A stretch of 64,000 bases of DNA from Levilactobacillus mulengensis (GCF_003946045.1 NZ_RHNW01000004.1:62001-126000), one strand, 5' to 3'. Shown: positions 51,001 through 60,114, numbered from the stretch's first letter. Notes: generated by a model not told the origin, from the letters alone. Made by a program: numbers and translations.

Positions 51001-51045
51001 GGGCCTGCACGACTGGCGATAAATCCAGTCGGCAGGCCTTTTTTA
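51001..51045 (+). terminator. terminator of the LacI gene
   Basis: Arms GGGCCTGCACGACTGG/CCAGTCGGCAGGCC, followed by T run. Confidence 0.88.
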
Positions 51046-51058
51046 ATTGTCAGCGGCA

Positions 51059-51107
51059 TAAAAGCGCTTTAAAAAAGTTCCAAAAAAAGTTGCGCAAACG
51101 GTTGCAT
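51059..51107 (+). promoter_or_regulatory. MalR/CcpA operator region of the maltose transporter
   Basis: AAAGCGCTTT (51061-51070) is a perfect LacI-type palindrome. TGCGCAAACGGTTGCAT (51091-51107) on the minus strand reads ATGCAACCGTTTGCGCA, a cre consensus match except for the two degenerate end bases. Both lie within 130 bases of the transporter start. Confidence 0.65.
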
Positions 51108-51187
51108 TAATTTCAATCCGGTGCAATAATGATTCATGTAATCGTTTTCAGCAATTATTTAAAAATGAGATTTTAGGAGGTTTTCAC

Positions 51188-52561
51188 ATGTCAGATGTTG
51201 CTTCTGAAAAGGCACCAACAGCTGAAGTCAAGCCCAAAAGTGGCCTGCCTAAACTGCCTGCCAGTACAATTTGGATGATCAACTTTGGTTTCTTGGGGGT
51301 TCAAACGGCCTTCACGTTACAAAGTTCTCAAATGAGTCGGATCTTCCAAACCATTGGGGCCGATCCTAACAGTTTAGGGTGGTTCTTCATTTTGCCACCA
51401 TTGGCCGGCTTGATTGTGCAACCGATTGTCGGGTACTATTCCGACAGAACTTGGGCACCAAAGTGGGGTGGCCGCCGGTTACCTTACCTGTTACTTGGGA
51501 CGATTGTCGCGGTCATTGTCATGTGCCTGTTGCCTAACTCAGGGAGTATGGGCTTCGGGTACGCGTCACTAGCTGCCTTGTTGTTCGGTGCCATTACCGT
51601 GGCCTTCCTGGACTTGTCTTCTAACGTTGCCATGCAACCGTTCAAGATGATGGTCGGGGACATGGTCAACGATGACCAGAAGAGTTACGCTTACGGGATT
51701 CAAAGTTTCTTATCCAACACGGGTGCCGTTTTAGCCGCCATCCTGCCATTCCTGTTCGCCGCAATTGGGATTGCCAACACCGCCTCTAAAGGGGTTGTGC
51801 CCGCAACGGTTAAGGTTGCCTTCTATGTTGGGGCTATCCTGTTGGTCATCACGAGTTTATTCACGATTTTCCGGGTTCACGAATATGATCCAGATACTTA
51901 TGCAAAATACCATGGCATTACCAAGGAAGATAACGCTGAAGGTGGGAACTGGTGGACGTTACTGAAGTCCGCACCTAAGGTCTTCTGGACCGTTACCTTA
52001 GTACAATTCTTCTGCTGGGTGGCCTTCCAATACCTGTGGACTTACTCTGCCGGTGCTATCGCTGCCAACGTTTGGCACACGACGAACGCCGCATCCGCTG
52101 GCTACCAGGCTGCTGGTAACTGGTACGGGGTCTTAGCCGCCGTGCAATCCATCGCCGCTGTTATTTGGTCATACGTTTTGGCTAAATTACCAAACAACGT
52201 GCACAAATTGGGTTACGCCGGAAGCTTAGGCTTAGGTGCCCTTGGGTTTATCTCCGTCTTCTTCCTGCACAACCAATACGCTTTGATCGTGTCATTTATC
52301 TTAGTTGGGATTGCTTGGGCTGCGATGAACACTTACCCATTGACTATGGTTACCAACGCTTTGTCCGGTGCCCACATGGGGACTTACCTGGGATTATTCA
52401 ACGGTTCAATTTGCTTGCCACAAATCGTTGCTTCCTTAGCTAGTTTCGCCTTGTTCCCACTGCTCGGTGGTGCCCAAGCCAACATGTTCTTGTTAGCTGG
52501 TGTCATCATGGCTATCGGTGCCTTCTCCGTCGGTGCCATCAAGGAAACGTACAAGGCTTAA
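51188..52561 (+). CDS. malT: maltose:H+ symporter, MFS/GPH type
   Basis: 457 residues, 12 helices, of the glycoside transporter group also called SLC45-like: NFGFLGVQTAFTLQSSQMSRIFQTIGADPNSLGWFFILPPLAGLIVQPIVGYYSDRTW near the N-terminus, then DLSSNVAMQPFKMMVGDMV. Such transporters lie next to maltose phosphorylase in lactobacilli and take up maltose unphosphorylated. Start ATG follows TTAGGAGG. Repeat A9 begins about eight bases past the stop, A10 follows, then the phosphorylase gene. Gene symbol by context. Confidence 0.88.
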   Translation: MSDVASEKAPTAEVKPKSGLPKLPASTIWMINFGFLGVQTAFTLQSSQMSRIFQTIGADPNSLGWFFILPPLAGLIVQPIVGYYSDRTWAPKWGGRRLPYLLLGTIVAVIVMCLLPNSGSMGFGYASLAALLFGAITVAFLDLSSNVAMQPFKMMVGDMVNDDQKSYAYGIQSFLSNTGAVLAAILPFLFAAIGIANTASKGVVPATVKVAFYVGAILLVITSLFTIFRVHEYDPDTYAKYHGITKEDNAEGGNWWTLLKSAPKVFWTVTLVQFFCWVAFQYLWTYSAGAIAANVWHTTNAASAGYQAAGNWYGVLAAVQSIAAVIWSYVLAKLPNNVHKLGYAGSLGLGALGFISVFFLHNQYALIVSFILVGIAWAAMNTYPLTMVTNALSGAHMGTYLGLFNGSICLPQIVASLASFALFPLLGGAQANMFLLAGVIMAIGAFSVGAIKETYKA

Positions 52562-52569
52562 ACGGATGT

Positions 52570-52767
52570 TTGCATCGCCTTACCGGTTGGTGCAAATGGC
52601 CCGGAACGCGGTGGGCAGGACGCCCGAAGCCGAAGGGCGGTCTTCGGGCTCGCTTTGAGCCTCTTAGACCGAGTCTCAAAGTCGCCAGTTACTGAGCGTA
52701 GCGCTCAGTAACTCCCACGGCTGAGGCCATTTGCACCAACCTCACGGCTAACATCGGTTTAAACCGG
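52570..52767 (+). repeat. structured intergenic repeat A9
   Basis: Divergent family A copy. Closing stem GGTTGGTGCAAATGGCC pairs exactly with GGCCATTTGCACCAACC (17 bp): both arms changed relative to A3. Hairpin 1 CCCGAAG/CTTCGGG; hairpin 2 CTTTGAG/CTCAAAG; hairpin 3 AGTTACTGAGCG/CGCTCAGTAACT, perfect 12 bp. Confidence 0.92.
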
Positions 52768-52884
52768 CCAGTTCTTTTCCTTAACTGATTGCTTCAAGTT
52801 GATTGACGTTAACTTGTATGATGTCATTGTGATACTGGTTTATCTTATCGGTTACCTATTGATCAATAAGTAGCGGGCTATTTC

Positions 52885-53092
52885 AATGGTTAAACCAGTA
52901 TTAGCCGCAGGGAGCCTGTAAATGGGCCCAGCCGTGGGAATCTTCTTAGTGGCTCTGCCGCTTAGAAGATTGATATCTTTGAGACGCTGTGGCGGCTCAA
53001 AGTAAGCGCGGAGACCGCTTCTTGGCTCCGGGCGTTCGCCCACAGCGTTCCGGTCCCATTTACAGGCTCCCGGAGGCGGACAACACACCATT
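52885..53092 (-). repeat. structured intergenic repeat A10 (minus orientation)
   Basis: Closing stem GGGAGCCTGTAAATGGG pairs exactly with CCCATTTACAGGCTCCC (17 bp), again both arms changed. Outer AATGGT/ACCATT. Hairpin 3 AATCTTCTTAGTGGC/GCCGCTTAGAAGATT with one mismatch. It forms an opposed pair with A9 ahead of the maltose phosphorylase gene. Confidence 0.92.
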
Positions 53093-53226
53093 TATAACAT
53101 TGTAAATAAACTGGCCAAATAAACTTTGGCTGGGGCGGCCTGAGGGTTTAACCATTTTGGCTGAGCGCTTGGGTCGCTTTTCATTTAAACGAAAATTACA
53201 CACTTAAAAAAGGAGACATGTTTACC

Positions 53227-55497
53227 ATGAAACGTATTTTTGAGGTACAACCTTGGAACGTCATTACCCATACTTTTGACCCCCAAGACAAGCGTCTTCA
53301 AGAATCCATGACTAGCTTAGGTAACGGCTACATGGGGATGCGGGGTGACTTTGAAGAAGGTTACTCTGGCGACTCTTTACAAGGCATTTACTTGGGTGGC
53401 GTCTGGTATCCAGATAAGACCCGGGTCGGCTGGTGGAAGAACGGTTATCCCAAGTACTTCGGTAAAGTGGTCAATGCCGTTAACTTCATCAAATTACCCA
53501 TCGAAATCAATGGTCAAGCCGTTGATTTAGCCAAGGATAAGTTTAGCGACTTCACCTTGGACCTCAACCTGCAACAGGGTGTCTTGAACCGGTCCTTCAC
53601 GGTTGAACGCGGGGATGTCAAGGTTGCCTTGACCTTCCAACGTTTCTTGAGTGTGGCCCAACAAGAACTCTCCGTTCAAAAGGTCACGGTCAAGAACTTG
53701 AGCGACGCCAGCGTTGACGTCACCATCAAGCCCAGCATCGATGCCGATGTTAAGAACGAAGAAGCCAACTACGACGAACGGTTCTGGGACGTCTTAGCCG
53801 CAGAACAAGGCCAAGACAGCGGTAGCGTGGTTGCTAAGACGACGCCTAACCCATTTGGCACCCCACAATTCACTTCTGGGATGGAAATGCGCACCGTGAC
53901 GGATCTTAAGAGCGTGGCCGTTACCCAACCGAACGACAAAGAAGTGGTCAACGCCTACACCGGGAGTTTAGCTCCGCAAGCAACCACTGAATTGGAAAAG
54001 CGGGTTATCGTGGTGACGTCTCGTGACTACGACACCCAAGAAAAATTAACGGCCGCTATGCACGAACTTAGCGACAAGGTTGCCAAGTCTTCCTATGAAG
54101 ATTTATTCGACGCCCACACCAGCATCTGGGGCAAGCGTTGGGAGAAGTCTGACGTAGTCATCAACGGCGACGACGAATCGCAACAAGGGATTCGTTTCAA
54201 CCTGTTCCAGCTGTTCTCCACTTACTACGGTGAAGATTCTCGCTTGAACATTGGGCCTAAAGGGTTCACGGGTGAGAAGTATGGTGGTGCCACTTACTGG
54301 GATACCGAAGCCTTCGCCGTTCCCGTTTACTTGGGAATCACGAATCCTGAAGTGACCCGTAACCTGTTGATGTACCGTTACAAGCAATTGGACGGTGCCT
54401 ACATCAACGCCAAGGAACAAGGCTTAGACGGTGCCCTCTTCCCAATGGTGACCTTCGACGGAATCGAATGCCATAACGAATGGGAAATCACCTTCGAAGA
54501 AATTCACCGGAACGGTGACATTGCCTTCGCCATTTACAACTACACGCGTTACACCGGCGATACCAGCTACGTCCTGCATGAAGGGGCCAAGGTCTTGACC
54601 GAAATTTCTAAGTTCTGGGCCGACCGGGTACACTTTAGCAAGCGTAACAATAAGTACATGATCCATGGGGTCACGGGTCCTGACGAATACGAAAACAACG
54701 TTGACAACAACTGGTACACCAACATTCTGGCCCAGTGGACGTTGAAGTACACGTTGGAGATCTTGGGTAAGGTTGACAAGGAAACGGCTAAGAAGCTGAA
54801 CATTTCCGCCGACCAAAAGGCCAAGTGGCAAGATATTGTTGACCGGATGTACCTGCCTTACGACAAGGACTTGAACATCTTCGTTCAACACGATGGCTTC
54901 CTAGACAAGGACATCGAACCCGTCAGTGCCATTCCAGACGGTCAACGCCCAATCAACCAAAACTGGTCGTGGGACAAGATTTTGCGGTCACCTTACATCA
55001 AGCAAGGGGACGTGCTCCAAGGTATCTGGGACTTCATCGACGACTTTACGCCGGAACAAAAGAAGTCAAACTTTGATTTCTACGAACCATTGACGGTTCA
55101 CGAATCAAGTCTGTCTCCCGCAATTCACTCCGTCTTAGCCGCTGACTTGCACTACGAAGACAAGGCCGTTGAATTGTACAACCGGACGGCCCGTTTGGAC
55201 TTGGACAACTACAACAACGATACGGTCGATGGCTTACACATCACGGCCATGACCGGTGGCTGGATTGCCGTGGTTCAAGGATTCGCTGGCATGCGGGTTC
55301 GCGATGGGCAATTACACTTTGCCCCATTCCTGCCTAAGCAATGGAAGAGCTACAGCTTCCGTCAAGTCTTCCGTGGTCGCCTGATTGAAGTCAGCGTTCA
55401 CGCTGATGGCCCACACTTCAAGCTGATCAGTGGGGAACCATTGACGATTGACGTGGCTGGTGAAAAGGTCAACTTAAGCGCCGCAGTCACTGAATAA
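53227..55497 (+). CDS. mapA: maltose phosphorylase, GH65
   Basis: About 756 residues. Splits maltose with phosphate into glucose-1-phosphate and glucose. The start MKRIFEVQPWNVITHTFDPQDKRLQESMTSLGNGYMGMRGDFEE and catalytic-domain motifs GYLGRVYWDTEAF-like (GATYWDTEAFAVPVYL), HNEWEITFEEIHRNGDIAFAI (general acid Glu) and HGVTGPDEYENNVDNNWYTN are those of bacterial maltose phosphorylase. ATG 53218 is only two bases from AGGAG, so ATG 53227 is preferred. A beta-phosphoglucomutase gene, usual neighbour, is absent from the window. Confidence 0.96.
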   Translation: MKRIFEVQPWNVITHTFDPQDKRLQESMTSLGNGYMGMRGDFEEGYSGDSLQGIYLGGVWYPDKTRVGWWKNGYPKYFGKVVNAVNFIKLPIEINGQAVDLAKDKFSDFTLDLNLQQGVLNRSFTVERGDVKVALTFQRFLSVAQQELSVQKVTVKNLSDASVDVTIKPSIDADVKNEEANYDERFWDVLAAEQGQDSGSVVAKTTPNPFGTPQFTSGMEMRTVTDLKSVAVTQPNDKEVVNAYTGSLAPQATTELEKRVIVVTSRDYDTQEKLTAAMHELSDKVAKSSYEDLFDAHTSIWGKRWEKSDVVINGDDESQQGIRFNLFQLFSTYYGEDSRLNIGPKGFTGEKYGGATYWDTEAFAVPVYLGITNPEVTRNLLMYRYKQLDGAYINAKEQGLDGALFPMVTFDGIECHNEWEITFEEIHRNGDIAFAIYNYTRYTGDTSYVLHEGAKVLTEISKFWADRVHFSKRNNKYMIHGVTGPDEYENNVDNNWYTNILAQWTLKYTLEILGKVDKETAKKLNISADQKAKWQDIVDRMYLPYDKDLNIFVQHDGFLDKDIEPVSAIPDGQRPINQNWSWDKILRSPYIKQGDVLQGIWDFIDDFTPEQKKSNFDFYEPLTVHESSLSPAIHSVLAADLHYEDKAVELYNRTARLDLDNYNNDTVDGLHITAMTGGWIAVVQGFAGMRVRDGQLHFAPFLPKQWKSYSFRQVFRGRLIEVSVHADGPHFKLISGEPLTIDVAGEKVNLSAAVTE

Positions 55498-55509
55498 AAA
55501 TGTGTGTAC

Positions 55510-55703
55510 GATTTTCGTTCCCGGCGGCGGGCTCAAGCGGCCCTGCTGTGGGGTCGGTTCCAGCCGAAGGGCGGGCTTCCACCTCAACTTTGAGCCTGAA
55601 AAGCGGTCTCAAAGGTTGCCCCATGGGCTAAGCTGAGTGAGAAACCTCAGCTAAGACCATCGACACAGCTGGGCGGCTTGGCCCGCCTCTGGTCACTGAC
55701 GGG
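55510..55703 (+). repeat. structured intergenic repeat B7
   Basis: Family B. Internal stem GGCGGGCTCAAGCGGCCC against GGGCGGCTTGGCCCGCC (with a central mismatch and bulge); hairpin CTAAGCTGAG/CTCAGCTAAG; TTTGAG/CTCAAA. The outer GGTGAAAA arms are lost. It follows the maltose phosphorylase gene by 13 bases, same orientation. Confidence 0.85.
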
Positions 55704-55748
55704 GTTCGCACCCGTTTTTATCAAGCTGATGACTAAGCAGTTCTGCCG

Positions 55749-55932
55749 GCGCCTTCGGCATGGTGAAAATGAGACCGGTTCGCTGTAGGCGCCCGTCTGG
55801 AGCCAAAAGGCGGTCTCCAGACTTACTTTGAGCCTCCTAACCCGAGTCTCAAAGATAGCAGTTTTCTAAGCGGTAAACCGCTAAGAAAACTCCCACGGCT
55901 GAGCTCATTTTCACCATGCCTGCGGCTGACGC
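55749..55932 (+). repeat. structured intergenic repeat A11
   Basis: Family A: closing GGCATGGTGAAAATGAG with CTCATTTTCACCATGCC (17 bp exact), a further compensated variant. Hairpins GTCTGGAG/CTCCAGAC, CTTTGAG/CTCAAAG, GTTTTCTAAGCGG/CCGCTAAGAAAAC. Directly after B7, same orientation. Confidence 0.9.
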
Positions 55933-56143
55933 TGGTTTAGCCCATAGGTAGGCGGAGTCATCAAGTTTGCAATTACACAAATATAGTCAAAAGGCAGCGC
56001 TCACGTTTATGGTGGGCGCTGCTTTTGCTGTCGATTGCGGTTAGGAAGTTGAGTGTGTCTCGCTGTGTATTGGGTTAACGCCTCGAAGATATCGCCCGGT
56101 ATAATTTGCTTAAATTTCAATCCGATTCAAGGGGATGATGGCG

Positions 56144-56620
56144 GTGAAAAAGCAAAATTTCATCATTGACGCTAATTTCAAGCGACTGCGAAACTATTGG
56201 TTGGCTTACGCATTGGGCCTGGTTACTTATTTGCTAGGACTTTTGGCTAATTGTCGCTGGATCTTCGACCGGATTGTGCTGGTGTGGGATGGGGTTTCCT
56301 GGTACTTGACGGTTAACCTGGTGGTGCTCTTTCCAGTGATCTGCATTGTCGGTGAAAAGGTGATTGCCCGCCATTACCGACATAGGGTGCCGCAGTTTGG
56401 CGATGCTGCGGGCATGCTTCAGAATCAACAGGCCTATGCGCACCTGGGTGGGCCATTCTTGATGGGTGGGTCCATCCGGGTTAAACGGCCGACCAGTCAC
56501 GCTGGTGATTTTGACGTTTGGGTCCGTCGGTTGATTGATTTCTTGGGTGTCGTGTTGGCCCCACTAGTTTTAGTTGGGTTGCTGGGAATACTTAGCTGGC
56601 AACGGTTGATGAGTCGGTAA
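56144..56620 (+). CDS. membrane protein, SdpI/DUF1648-like layout
   Basis: About 158 residues with three hydrophobic segments: YWLAYALGLVTYLLGLLA, WYLTVNLVVLFPVICIVG and a C-terminal LGVVLAPLVLVGLLGILSW. The FPVI...GEKVIARHYR part faintly resembles DUF1648/SdpI proteins, but the match is weak, so no function is proposed. Among ATG 56135, ATG 56138 and GTG 56144, the GTG is the right distance from AAGGGG. Convergent with the LysR gene; they share a terminator. Confidence 0.6.
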   Translation: MKKQNFIIDANFKRLRNYWLAYALGLVTYLLGLLANCRWIFDRIVLVWDGVSWYLTVNLVVLFPVICIVGEKVIARHYRHRVPQFGDAAGMLQNQQAYAHLGGPFLMGGSIRVKRPTSHAGDFDVWVRRLIDFLGVVLAPLVLVGLLGILSWQRLMSR

Positions 56621-56656
56621 AAATAGTCCTCACCGTAAGTGGTGGGGGCTATTTTA
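56621..56656. terminator. bidirectional terminator
   Basis: Arms AAATAGTCCTCACC/GGTGGGGGCTATTTT, shared by two convergent genes. Confidence 0.85.
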
Positions 56657-56665
56657 GTAACTGAT

Positions 56666-57583
56666 TTAGCGAATTGCCCGTACCAACTCATCAGTCAAGA
56701 AACGGGTTAACTGTTGAATCGTTGAATCCGCTGTGGTCAGGGTCATGATGGAGGTGTCGGTCCGGATAAAATTGGTTGGCAGGGGCATCAGGTTGTAGCG
56801 ACCCGCGGGCAAGTGGCGTTCGGCCAGTTTGCGGGTCGTGATGGTTGTGGCATTGGTCATGTTGAAGACGGTTTTCAGGGCGCTGGCCGGCGTCGGCAAG
56901 AACAGCTGGTTACGGGGGTGAATGCCGACGCGTTTGAAGAGGTTATCCACGTAGGCTTGAAATTCGGAGTGGCCAGAAAGCCCAATGTAGCGGCACTCAG
57001 CCATTCTGGTCAGCGTGTCGTCCTCTAAGGGCAGGTAGAGCGTACTGGGGTCAAACGGCTCACAGGAGTCGGCAATCGGCAGGTAGAAAATGGGCGAGGG
57101 GAGGTCGTTGATTTCAATGTCTGCGGCGTTCCAACGCTGACCAATTGTAATATCGATAGCGCCCTCAGCCAGGTCACTGGCCACGTTGCGGGTCTGCGAT
57201 TGGGTGAGTTCAATGTTGGCTTGGGGATGGGCATCCAGGTAGCGCGTGATGGCGTCAATAATGTCCTCAGTCAGAAAGGGATTCGTGTTGCTGATACGAA
57301 TGGGACGGGATTGTTGCGCCTTGAGATTTTCAATGCCCGTGTTTAAACTGTCCTCGGCACTGGCGATTTTTTTCAGACTATTGAGAATAAAAACGCCAAA
57401 CTTGGTGAGTTCTATCGGCTTGTCACGGCGGTTGATCAGCACGACGCCAAACTTGTTTTCCTCTTCCTTTATGATGCGGCTCACGTAGGGCTGACTCAGG
57501 TAAAGCCGGTCGGCAATTTCCGAAATGGTGGCCGAAAATTCGACGGATTGCAGAATACTTAACAAGGTTCGTTGACGATTCAT
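56666..57583 (-). CDS. LysR family transcriptional regulator
   Basis: 305 residues. HTH FSATISEIADRLYLSQPYVSRIIKEEENKFGVVLINRR, then an effector domain beginning PIRISNTNPFLTEDI. Divergently transcribed from the nitronate monooxygenase-type gene at 57738, with 154 bases between, the usual arrangement for a LysR regulator and its target. Effector unknown. Confidence 0.9.
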   Translation of the reverse strand: MNRQRTLLSILQSVEFSATISEIADRLYLSQPYVSRIIKEEENKFGVVLINRRDKPIELTKFGVFILNSLKKIASAEDSLNTGIENLKAQQSRPIRISNTNPFLTEDIIDAITRYLDAHPQANIELTQSQTRNVASDLAEGAIDITIGQRWNAADIEINDLPSPIFYLPIADSCEPFDPSTLYLPLEDDTLTRMAECRYIGLSGHSEFQAYVDNLFKRVGIHPRNQLFLPTPASALKTVFNMTNATTITTRKLAERHLPAGRYNLMPLPTNFIRTDTSIMTLTTADSTIQQLTRFLTDELVRAIR

Positions 57584-57737
57584 GGGATTCGACTCCTTTG
57601 GTCATGGGTTATTACACTTTGGTTATATTTTAAGAATGAATGCGTATTGGTCAGGGGCGCTCTTTGCTAATATAATAACACTTGTGAACAGATTTACAAA
57701 TTGAAAATAATCAAAAATCACCCAGGAGGTAATAGTC

Positions 57738-58712
57738 ATGACCAATCGAATTTGCGATATTTTAGGAATTGAGAAGCCCATTATTCAGGGACCACTACTG
57801 TGGTTGACGGATGCTAAATTGGTGGCCGCCGTCAGCAATGCCGGTGGTTTAGGCGTGTTAGGGTTCAACGCGGGCCAAACCACGGGCACAAAGTCCTTAG
57901 ATGAGACGATGGACCGGATGCGTACGGAAATTCATAAGACCAAGGCACTGACCGACAAGCCATTTGGATTGAATTTCGGACCGACCGGTGAGCCCAAGAC
58001 CGACACCTTTACGCGGCCAACACTGGACCTGATCTATGCCGAAAAGATTCCGGTGGTGGCCTACGTGGGGCCAATCGTCCCCGCACTGTTCAAGGAATTA
58101 CACGAGCACGGGGTCAAAATCGTTTACCGGTACATCACGCCGTCCGTCGAGAATGCCCGTCAGGCCGAAGCCAATGGCGCCGACATCATCGTGGCTACTG
58201 GTTTTGACGAGGGGGGCACCGTGCCCGAAAGAACCGTGGGGACCTTGTCCATCGTGCCATTATTAGTCGATGCAGCTGACCATACGCCCATCATGGCCGC
58301 TGGGGGCATTACGGATGCCCGGACGGCGAAGGCTGCTTTTGCCCTCGGTGCGGAAGGCGTGTACTGTGGCACGGCCTTTCTGGTGAGTCAAGAATCGCGG
58401 ATGGCCGAAAATATCAAGGAACAGGCCGTTGCGACCAATGCCGATGACATGTTGATGTACCGGTCAGAACCAGCCTACTACCGGTCCTTGCCGGGCGAAT
58501 TGCCAAATCATTTGTTGGAGATGAACCAAGCTGGCGCAACCGGTCAGGAAATCTTCAAGGCGTCTAATGCGTATGATGGTATGCGTCAGGGGATGCTGGT
58601 TGGGGACCTCAGTAAGGGTTACGCCTCATTTGGTCTCGGGATTTCTAACATCCACACGATTGATCCCGTACAAACGATCGTTGACCGAATCAACGCGGGG
58701 ATTCCTGCCTAA
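57738..58712 (+). CDS. NAD(P)H-dependent flavin oxidoreductase, nitronate monooxygenase family
   Basis: 324-residue FMN-binding TIM barrel. Begins with CDILGIEKPIIQGPLLWLTDAKLVAAVSNAGGLGVLGF, characteristic of the nitronate monooxygenase/FabK family; NGADIIVATGFDEGGT and ITDARTAKAAFALGAEGVYCGTAFL form the FMN phosphate site. Whether it oxidises nitronates (for example 3-nitropropionate) or another substrate is open; it is not in a fatty acid cluster, so FabK is less likely. Start ATG follows CAGGAGG. Probably controlled by the divergent LysR gene. Confidence 0.88.
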   Translation: MTNRICDILGIEKPIIQGPLLWLTDAKLVAAVSNAGGLGVLGFNAGQTTGTKSLDETMDRMRTEIHKTKALTDKPFGLNFGPTGEPKTDTFTRPTLDLIYAEKIPVVAYVGPIVPALFKELHEHGVKIVYRYITPSVENARQAEANGADIIVATGFDEGGTVPERTVGTLSIVPLLVDAADHTPIMAAGGITDARTAKAAFALGAEGVYCGTAFLVSQESRMAENIKEQAVATNADDMLMYRSEPAYYRSLPGELPNHLLEMNQAGATGQEIFKASNAYDGMRQGMLVGDLSKGYASFGLGISNIHTIDPVQTIVDRINAGIPA

Positions 58713-58716
58713 CTAA

Positions 58717-58752
58717 AAAGGGAGCTGTGACGATTGGGTCACAGCTCCTTTG
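58717..58752. terminator. bidirectional terminator
   Basis: Perfect arms GGAGCTGTGAC/GTCACAGCTCC (58721-58731, 58738-58748), between convergent genes. Confidence 0.9.
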
Positions 58753-58764
58753 TCATATATTATG

Positions 58765-59208
58765 TTAAAAATCGTTAGGCATATTTTCCTGTTGCTGTTC
58801 CTTGGCCTTGACCATGGGCGCGTCTTCTTGCCAGTAGGCCAGCCATTCACCGTGCGTGGTCAGGCTTTCCAGGTCGAGTTGGTCCTTGACCAAAAAGTCT
58901 TGTTCGAGCCGCTCTTTGAAAGTCGTGAGGAGGTGTTGCATGGTCGCGAGGTTTTCGTTCAGGTCGTCACTGCCCAGGTTGGCGATGTCCGTTTCAAATT
59001 CCGTGCGGATAGCGGTTTCAATTTTACGAAGCTGCCGTTCCTTGTCACGGGCCAGTTTCGGTTGGTTGTGCACGTCAAACGCCATGGCGGGGCTTACGCC
59101 AACGAATTGCGCGCTGATTTTAGGTAAGTCGAGGCCGTAGGGAACCTGATCCTCATCCCGGTTGCCATAAACGGTAAAGTCGCGAATGACCGTTAAGATT
59201 TCTGTCAT
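58765..59208 (-). CDS. conserved hypothetical protein, about 147 residues
   Basis: Starts at ATG 59208 behind AAGGAG. Soluble and acidic: MTEILTVIRDFTVYGNRDED, then LPKISAQFVGVSPAMAFDVHNQPKLARDKERQLRKIETAIRTEFE, ending in a Glu/Gln-rich tail. No catalytic motif, signal peptide or membrane segment. I do not recognise the family. Convergent with the oxidoreductase gene. Confidence 0.7.
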   Translation of the reverse strand: MTEILTVIRDFTVYGNRDEDQVPYGLDLPKISAQFVGVSPAMAFDVHNQPKLARDKERQLRKIETAIRTEFETDIANLGSDDLNENLATMQHLLTTFKERLEQDFLVKDQLDLESLTTHGEWLAYWQEDAPMVKAKEQQQENMPNDF

Positions 59209-59259
59209 GTGATTTTCTCCTTTTGGGAACAATGTTATCTCAAGTTTACGGCATGGAAA

Positions 59260-59302
59260 AACCCACGTCAAACGAAGCCGCGGGCAGGGTTTGACGTGGG
59301 TT
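59260..59302 (-). terminator. terminator of rpsN
   Basis: Perfect 14-bp arms AACCCACGTCAAAC/GTTTGACGTGGGTT; on the minus strand a T run follows. It lies 415 bases past the rpsN stop, beyond the tandem repeats. Confidence 0.85.
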
Positions 59303-59338
59303 GTGTTTTGAAATTTTGTTCAGTTTCTGGTGGACTTT

Positions 59339-59640
59339 GAAACGTGCTCCGCGAGCCAGACTCCTGCGCTTAACCCGGGTTCAGCAATGAACTGTGCCAT
59401 TGACCGGGGACAGTGTTAGGTCGTTTGACTGGTTCTACACGGAACAATCCCGGTCCTGGCGGCCTCTGAAACGTGCTCCGCGGGGCAGGTCCCTGCGCTT
59501 AACCCGGGTTCAGCAATGAGCTGTGCCATTGACCGGGGACAGTTTTAGGTCGTTTGACTGGTTCTACACGGAACAATCCCGGTCCTGGCGGCCTCCGAAA
59601 CGTGCTCCGCAAGGCAACTCCCTCCGCTTAACCCCATTAA
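59339..59640 (-). repeat. 129-base tandem repeat, about 2.3 copies
   Basis: Units begin with GAAACGTGCTCCGC at 59339, 59468 and 59597: exact period 129. The first two units are nearly identical; the third breaks off after about 40 bases into unrelated sequence that forms a hairpin with loops of GGTCCCCC type. No open frame is conserved. The strand is given as that of rpsN, whose 3' region contains it. Confidence 0.92.
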
Positions 59641-59717
59641 GCACCGGACCGGGTCCCCCGGTCGGGCACTTAATGACGTTAATGCTCAGGAGTTAACCGC
59701 CTTGCTCCGCACTCTGT

Positions 59718-59987
59718 CTACCAGCTAGCCTTCCGGACCCCGGGAATTTGTCCCTGATGGGCTAATTGGCGGAAGTTTAACCGGGATAAACCGAACTTGC
59801 GCATGTAGGCGTGTGGTCGGCCGTCGAGGTGGTCTCGGTGGTGCATCCGAGTTGGGGAGGCATCCCGCGGTAACAGGGCGAGTGCTTCGTAATCGCCCGC
59901 TGCCTTTAATTCAGCGCGGCGTTCCGCGTACTTTTCAACGGTTTTTTCAATCCGTTTTGCTTTTGCAATCTTTGACTTCTTTGCCAT
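59718..59987 (-). CDS. rpsN: 30S ribosomal protein S14, zinc-independent (C-) form
   Basis: 89 residues: [69 protein letters not shown]. It lacks the CxxC...CxxC zinc ligands of the 61-residue S14 form, so this is the C- paralogue that substitutes under zinc limitation. It stands alone, away from the ribosomal operon, as expected for such a paralogue. Upstream is AT-rich; a Zur box was not convincingly seen. Confidence 0.97.
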   Translation of the reverse strand: MAKKSKIAKAKRIEKTVEKYAERRAELKAAGDYEALALLPRDASPTRMHHRDHLDGRPHAYMRKFGLSRLNFRQLAHQGQIPGVRKASW

Positions 59988-60114
59988 GAATAGATGTCGC
60001 TCCTTTATAAATAGTAATAATTACGTTTTACTAACTTAGCATAATGGCCATTTAATTGTCAAACGAAGCGACTCGAAAATTCCAGGTAGGCGCAATCACT
60101 TAACGTTGCTAAAA

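Noticed and set aside
59339-59640. CRISPR array
   Set aside because: Units of 129 bases are contiguous tandem copies without short repeats and unique spacers.
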